NCBI RefSeq assembly: GCF_005239225.2
Contig: NC_133300.1
Coordinates: 8,957,875-9,021,874 of the forward strand
From: Populus alba
Taxonomy: Eukaryota; Streptophyta; Magnoliopsida; Malpighiales; Salicaceae
DNA length: 64,000 bases
Direction: 5' to 3'
The position numbers and the translations under genes are program-made. Below, in pieces: positions 58,045 to 64,000 of this stretch; positions within the stretch are counted from its first letter, which is position 1; each line of letters begins with the position of its first letter. Below the pieces are notes generated by a model. The model had not been told where the DNA came from, searched no databases, and was given only the letters and a program-made list of their open reading frames with translations.

Positions 58045-58443
58045 GTAGGGTGAGCAAAAAAACCAAAAAACCGTTTAACAAGAAAATTGAAAAAAATAAC
58101 CATAAAAATCAAACCATGAAAAAAAACCGATTAAATCGATTAAAATTTTGAAAAAACCGACCAGTTTGGTTTTATAAGTCTGAAACCAAAAAACCAAACC
58201 GAACTGAACCCAAACAAAAAAAACCAGAAAAAATTGAGCCAAACTAAAAAAACTAAGCCAAATCGAGAAACCAAGCCAAACCGGAAAATCTAAGCCAAAC
58301 TAGTTTGAATCGATTTTTGTTCTAAAAAACAAGCTGAAACCGGTCAATTTGAACTGGTTTTGGTTTTTTTAAAAATTTGTTTTTTGGTTTGGTTACTTTT
58401 TTTTTTTAATAAAAACCAAACCGAATTGAAAATGATCACCCTT
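58045..58443. mobile_element. hAT-type MITE, 399 bp
   Basis: The left end is 'gtagggtgagca' and the right end, reversed, is 'aagggtgatca'. The 8-bp flanks are AAAATGTG (58037-58044) and AATATGTG (58444-58451), with one mismatch. The interior is a run of 'aaaccaaaccgaa'-type motifs on one side and their complement on the other, typical of a common plant hAT MITE. No coding capacity. Confidence 0.8.
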
Positions 58444-58689
58444 AATATGTGGAACACTTGATTGTGAATATGAGTATTCTTGAAATATGTATGGTGATGA
58501 GTTATGTGATTACCGATTGAAAATGTGCTGATTTGTGATCATTGATGTGTTTAGGTGGTGCGACTGGGATTGGACATTCAACTAGGCAAGGACACCCTGC
58601 AGGAGGAATAGGTAAGTGGTTTCCATCTTTTTCATGTGTAATGTTTATGTTCTGAAATGACTTGTTATGGATGATTTATTATTATGTTG

Positions 58690-59075
58690 TGATGAATATT
58701 AAACCAGCTATAAAATGTTGATTGAGTTGTTAACAAAAGTTAAACCGATTATAAAATGTTGATTGGGTTGATGATGAAATTGAGTTGTTAACAAATGTTA
58801 AATTGACTATGAAATGTCGATTAAGTTGTTGATGAATTTTAAATCGATTATGAAATGTCGATTGAGTTGTTGACGAATATTAAACCAATTATGAAATGTT
58901 GATTGGGTTGATGAATGTTATACCAATTATAAAATATTGATTAAGTTGTTGATGAATGTTAAATCGACTATGAAATGTCGATTATGAAATGTCGATTAAG
59001 TTGTTGACGAATGTTAAACTGATTATGAAATGTTGAATGAGTTGTTGATGAATGTTAAACCGATTATGAAATGTT
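58690..59075. repeat. Minisatellite, ~41-bp unit, about nine copies
   Basis: The unit is approximately 'gttgatgaatgttaaaccga' followed by 'ttatgaaatgttgattgagt'. Copies vary by substitutions (cga/caa/tga, aaatgtcg/aaatgttg) and a few have internal deletions or a partial extra unit (near 58978). Confidence 0.8.
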
Positions 59076-59500
59076 GATTGATGATTAGCTTCGACTAATG
59101 ACATCTGAGATGGATGATCGGGTTGTGATTGATGATTAGCTTTGGCTAATGGCATCCAAGATGGATGACATGGTTATTTTTTTATGATTAGCTTCGGCTA
59201 ATGGCATTCTAAGGGAATGACCAGGATGAATTGATGATTAGCTTTGATTAATGGCATCCGAAAGGGATGACCGAGTTGTGTTTGATGATTAGGTTCGGCT
59301 AAAGGCATTCTAAGGGGAATATGACGTTTAGCTTTGGTTAATAACATTTAAATGGATGACCGAGTTGATTATGATGATTGGCTTCGGTTAATAGTATATG
59401 TAAAAGATGACAGGTTTGATTTTGTGATTCATTTTGGTTAATAACATCCAAGATGGATGACCAAGTTTAGATGTTGCAATTAGTTACGGCTAAAAACATC
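59076..59500. repeat. Minisatellite, ~50-bp unit with a TTCG hairpin, about nine copies
   Basis: The unit contains TTAGCTTCGGCTAA followed by 'tggcatccaagatggatgacc'. The first 14 bases form a 5-bp stem with a TTCG loop. Copies lie near 59084, 59130, 59184, 59235, 59284, 59325, 59376, 59428 and 59478. It directly follows the 41-bp array with no spacer. Confidence 0.8.
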
Positions 59501-60905
59501 AAAGGTGAATGATTGGGTTAAAGTGAAGTAATTAACCCTGACCGATGATTAAATTTGGGCCCCACAACTCTTATGAAGAGGTTGGGGTATATGAGTCAGA
59601 ATAATACATTTAATGAAATAATAAGGATTGTACAATGCATATGAGAAGTAAATGAAAGAATATACTCATTTTTCAGTTGATAACAAAAAGTAACGATAAC
59701 ATTCTTCTAGTTATTTATTATCATGTTTAGATTATTTACAATTCTTGTATCCATGTTGTTTTTGTAATAGAGACATCACACAATCAAGGTGCGTAGAAAA
59801 GCTTGTTCCACGGGTTCACATATTTTGAAAGGTGGTATATAATAGAATGTTTTTAAATGCTATGTATTTGATAAGAACAAATGAACTAATTGAATATTTA
59901 TCATTCGACACTTTTGTAAAGACTTGTATCGAAAATTATAATGGAATACAATGCAAAAGTACGATCTTGTGATGACTATATGTATGTGATATTTTCTCTT
60001 ATGAGAATGTTATATTGTGAAATCACATAAGTATTACATTACACTAAAAGATGAATTTTGTTATAATAAACAATAAATATTGTTGCGAGAATGTGTATTG
60101 TTACTTTTTATGGGATGTTGATTTACATTACACTATATAGGTTGTGCCTTGCTAATGAATAAAATGCATTTATAAATTCAAATAATGATATTATATGAAA
60201 AGCATCAAGAACCTGACTTATAAAAAAAAATCCAGTGATTTTTTGCTATGAAAAAATCAGGTTGTTACACAACGTATACATGCATATCTCCTTACAGATT
60301 GCAAGCAACGCTAACTGCAGCATGCACCCTACCTCATGCTGCAACAAAGAGTCGATCAAAACAAGTTGCGTTTTGCTTGACATTTTAGGACTGCACTTCT
60401 CACTCACATCCCACAAATAACATCGACGCTACCTAGCTGAGTGTGAAAAGAGCCGTTCAGTTGTACTCTGCATTGACCTAGAGGATTCAACCGACTAAAA
60501 GTTCCGAATTGAAAAGGCTAGATAAGAACCTCCATATGGATTTGCTAGACATAACACACAAGGCAACTGTCATTCACTTGGTTTTCATACAGAAACTAAA
60601 GACACATCGAGGCTGTCCCCTTTTCTGAGGACTTCGAAATTACACAAGTTATCATTCTATTTTACATCTCCACGTCTGTATTATATCATATCATCATAAG
60701 CATAAACATAATGAAGCTAAACAGCCATCTTTACAAGACACAGATGCATTTACTCAGCTGGCTCACATGCCATTCATCTCTCTCTCGAGAAGATCCACCC
60801 AACCAGACCTAAACCCCAAGCTTGTGCTCTATGGGAAATCTGTGAAAAGCAGAAGCTGACATGCATCACAAAGCCTGCATCATTTCCGTACTCCGGAAGA
60901 TTTGC
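59501..60905. other. Intergenic sequence and 3' UTR of the DCD gene
   Basis: 59501-60230 is AT-rich with no recognised feature. 60600-60905 has genic composition and is probably the 3' untranslated region of the minus-strand DCD gene. The polyadenylation site was not determined. The short ORF at 60235-60420 is not supported. Confidence 0.5.
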
Positions 60906-62564
60906 TTAAGCCAAAGAGCCTGCTTGTTCACAGAGGTCTAATAAATCCAGAGTCTGCAAAACCATCATAGTAGCATTTATGAGCACATGAGACCAAAAAT
61001 CAATTTGTATATAGGAAAAAATATACACATTCAAACAGAAGTTAAGGGGACACAGACAGCAAAGCTTTTTATTGTTGATCATACCTCAGGAACTGAGAGC
61101 TCAAGGCGAAACTTGGGGCCATCATAATGATGCAAAACTGGCCTAAAAGCATCTTCCTCCAATGCCTTGCAGAGTTTTCTAATCCGGATCCTCACCTGTT
61201 TGTTAATCACCCAAAAAGGGAAGTAAATAAAAGGAAATGAAACGAAGAAGATTCAAGATACAGCAACCAAGTTATTGAAAATCCATATTAGGAATCAATT
61301 TTTACCTGAGCAGGAAACCTGGACTCTCCTTTACACTTTTTGTCTTCCCATGCAGTTGGATCAATGTTCGAACCCCCAAAACTTGCTGCCTGTGCAAGAC
61401 CAAATTGAGAAGCGTAAGTTATAGATAAAAGTACTACAATCATTGCAGCAGACACTTTTGACATCAAGCATCTTGGAAAAAAACCATTGCAAATTAAGGG
61501 AGTAAAAGTTAAAGAATAAACCTCAAAAATGCCATGTAGCTGGTGAGTGGTGTAATTATAGAGGAAGAGAGGTAAGCCAGGTGTTATTGCCCGGACAGAA
61601 TCCCTATATCTTGGTGGTAAACCTATCAATTGTGCAAAAATTATTAGATAAGACTTCACAAATATTGTTAAGATAAGACAAACCTCAAGATCATATGGAC
61701 ACACTAGTACTCATAGAGTTGAGTAGAAAGCTTTAAAGTATGAAACAATCACTTTTTAATGCTCATCACTTAGCATCCCATGTTAAAACTTGAACAACAG
61801 AAAACTCTCGTCTAGTCAAAACTTGTGACATATGTAAGGGTTTCCCATCATTCAATGCTCTGACATATGGGCAAAGTTGTGTTCATACTTCATAATATAA
61901 ACAAGATATAGCATCTGAATTGTGGCCATCTAACAATTTTTAAGTTACTTTAAACATTAAGGGAAAAACTAACAAGAAACATGAGGGGAAAAAGTAAGAA
62001 ATTACCAAAAAGCTGTCGCTTCAAATCTTCCTGCATGGTGTCATTGTTACAGACAAAGATATATCCTCCAAGCACCTCATTCCTTGGAAGCGTCTCTGTG
62101 GCTGGCAAGGTCTTGAACCTTTTGTCCACTGTATTGTTGTTGTCGATATTAATGTTGTTATTGCTGTGATTACTGGGATCTTTGCTACTGAGGTTGTTGC
62201 CACTGTACTTGCTACCAGTCATATTGCCAACGCTGTTTATGTTGTTTTTCTGGTACACTGCATTCATATTGTAAGCATTGTTCCTTAAGGAACTTTTATT
62301 CCCATTTTCTGTCATCTTGGACTCCAAGTTCATCATGTTGAAATTGAAACTTTCAAATTTATTTTCTTCTTGGAACCCAATCTTATCCCTCGACCTCATT
62401 TCTGGAAGGCCCTTTGAAAGGTCAAGGTTATTCATGCGTTCACCCTTTCCCCGGGTCTGCTCAGCCAATTTCAAAGCAGCCATTAACCACTTATGATCCT
62501 CTGAGACTTTTGATTGTCCTCGAAGCTCATCACCCAGTTGCCAGAAGCTGTGCAGGCTCTCCAT
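60906..62564 (-). CDS. NRP: DCD-domain protein (N-rich protein, NRP type)
   Basis: It belongs to the plant DCD (development and cell death) family. The N-rich proteins of this family are linked to ER- and osmotic-stress-induced cell death. Five coding exons on the minus strand are inferred: 62564-62006, 61622-61522, 61389-61306, 61195-61085 and 60953-60906. All introns are GT-AG, the total is 903 nt, and the protein has 300 residues. The start 'MESLHSFWQLGDELRGQSK' is conserved in this subfamily. An Asn-rich segment occupies about residues 80-150. The DCD domain (about 164-297) shows 'LGGYIFVCNNDT', 'LFGLPP', 'PLFLYNY', 'LHGIFEAASFGG', 'FPAQVRIR' and 'RLELSVPE'. It ends 'DLCEQAGSLA'. Exon joins are my inference; the frame closes exactly. 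It converges on ENY2, and I recall the Arabidopsis homologs of these two genes also being adjacent. Confidence 0.93.
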
Positions 62565-62574
62565 CTTGAAAATC

Positions 62575-63922
62575 CTGATGAGATGTCACACAAGATAGAT
62601 GCTAGTGAAAAATAAATATATTAAAGAAAAGAGGGAGAAAGCTAGTTCAGAGGAAAAGCTCAACAGAATTAGGCCAAAAGTCAAGTGTGTAGAAGAAAAC
62701 CATTGCTGCACAGAACAAATCATTATTAAATTTAAGTGATGTGCATCAGCAAGCAATCCTATCAACTCACAAGGAAAAATTGGATAGGATCAACCAAAGT
62801 TAGGTGTTCTACACGTGTTCTATAATTGAATGTTGACTAGGATAAATTCCATTGATAAAGAGAAGACTGATAGAGGTAACCATGTATATCATTCAACAAT
62901 TGAAAAATAAGTAACAACTGTCAGACAATACACTAACATCGAAAGAAGCATATTTTTAAAAACCCCACCCCTCCCAAAAGAAAAACTCATCCTTTTAATC
63001 CAAATTATGAAGAAAAAAACGCTTGGCAGCAGTATTTGTCAAGAAAAACCCATAGTGTTTGAGTGATAAAGTTGCAGTAAGCCCATTTCAACATGTCCCT
63101 CTTCATTCCCAGTAAAATAGTCAATTTTAGGAAAATAATTAGAAAACCACTTCTCCAGGAAAAGCAATTCTAGACAAACATTCAGCATAATTCCACCTGG
63201 GTATTCAATTTCCACTATCTGTTAACAGCCCCGGGTTCAATCATTTAATTCCCATCAACATGATCTCACGACAAGGGATAAACATGCAGACATTTGTATG
63301 CTATGGGAAAAGAACCATATTTGTACATAACAAACTAAAAAATTGCTTAGATTTTTGATTTGTAAACAAAGAAAATCTCAATGACTTGTTTTCAACTGCT
63401 TACACAACCTTAACGACACAAACTCTCTCAACATAGCACATAAAAAATTTCGAAATCACACTGACTTAGAATCAATTTTTTTTTCAAGTCATAACTACCA
63501 ACTAGAAAATCAAGAACAGTTTCCTTTTTCTGCAACATTTCTCAGACACCAAACAACACTTAAGCCCAAAAAAAGAAATAAATAGAGAAAGTCTAGAACA
63601 AACCCAAAATTTCAGTCTTTAAAACCAGTACCTAGCTTAATAATAACCACTATTAAATCTAGCCGTACCATTAATTAAAATTCCTTAAAAAAAAGGAGAA
63701 ACAGAAACTTAAATTAACCAGAATCAAAACCAAAAACCCACATTTAATCCAACTAAAGAATCCAGTCAACAATATTGAATATTTACCCTAAAAGAAGACT
63801 ATTGCCAACTCAATTACCAACCAAACTCTAAAATCTAATAACTTTAGCATACCAAAATCAAAACCCACATTTAAACCAACCTACAACCCCAAAAAAACCA
63901 AAGTAAAGCTTGAATTTTTACC
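62575..63922 (-). other. Probable 5' UTR intron of the DCD gene
   Basis: On the minus strand the acceptor CATCAG|GATTTTCAAG lies ten bases before the ATG, and a good donor AAAAG|GTAAAAATTC lies at 63922. Between them there is no gene and the sequence is AT-rich. A first leader exon would then run from the window edge to 63923. The intron length (1,348 bp) is large but not unusual for a leader intron. The exact pairing of sites is inferred. Confidence 0.5.
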
Positions 63923-64000
63923 TTTTTAAAAAATAAAGACAATTGAAGTGAAGTGAAGCTTGTTTTGAGCTTTAAATTAAGGAATTGAAGCTTGACTAAA

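Overview
The window is plant nuclear DNA, probably from a woody eudicot of the Populus/Salix type. It is AT-rich, its genes have introns, and most of it is nested transposable elements. The Salicaceae assignment rests on my memory of dispersed repeats and is an inference. Three host genes are supported. A SWP73/BAF60 (SNF12-like) SWI/SNF subunit gene lies at 5557-7728 (+). An ENY2/SUS1 gene lies at 46340-48420 (+). A DCD-domain (N-rich protein, NRP-type) gene lies at 60906-62564 (-), with its 5' leader reaching the right edge. ENY2 and the DCD gene are convergent neighbours separated by about 12 kb of transposons.

Layout: 1-5.5 kb is AT-rich intergenic sequence with an array of short hairpins (1642-2035). 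The SWP73 gene follows, then a degenerate tandem array (8.5-9.8 kb) and a minus-strand solo Athila-type LTR (9999-11789). From 11.8 to 43.1 kb there is one large nest of Ty3/Gypsy elements. A decayed element (G1) has its LTR split by Athila element 1 (13456-23378), its gag split by Athila element 2 (23839-35024) and its RT split by a hAT-like element (36947-37729). A second decayed chromovirus-like element (G2, 39.7-43.1 kb) carries a complete 411-bp TRIM (42392-42802). Between ENY2 and the DCD gene lie a very young, internally deleted Gypsy element (49679-54672, minus strand, LTRs indistinguishable by eye), a CACTA element (55397-57030), a hAT MITE (58045-58443) and two adjoining minisatellites (58.7-59.5 kb). 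Target-site duplications were read for the solo LTR, both Athila elements, the hAT, the TRIM, the young Gypsy element, the CACTA and the MITE.

The most notable content is in the two Athila elements. Where an env-like ORF would be expected, both carry an unrecognised ORF followed by an intronless, full-length LOG-like gene (cytokinin riboside 5'-monophosphate phosphoribohydrolase family). Each LOG copy is preceded by a (GA)n tract and its own TATA box. Copy 1 (19586-20239) is broken only by one nonsense codon. Copy 2 (30400-31055) is frameshifted, but it lies in a stretch so rich in small indels that assembly error is a real possibility. Because both elements share the module, the LOG acquisition predates transposition.

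Other points of interest: the ENY2 start codon appears to be split AT|G by a 78-bp intron; element 2 has three copies of its target-site duplication, which fits unequal crossing-over followed by solo-LTR formation, or a mis-filled gap; and the young minus-strand Gypsy element keeps a single long reading frame despite losing the RT catalytic core and RNase H.
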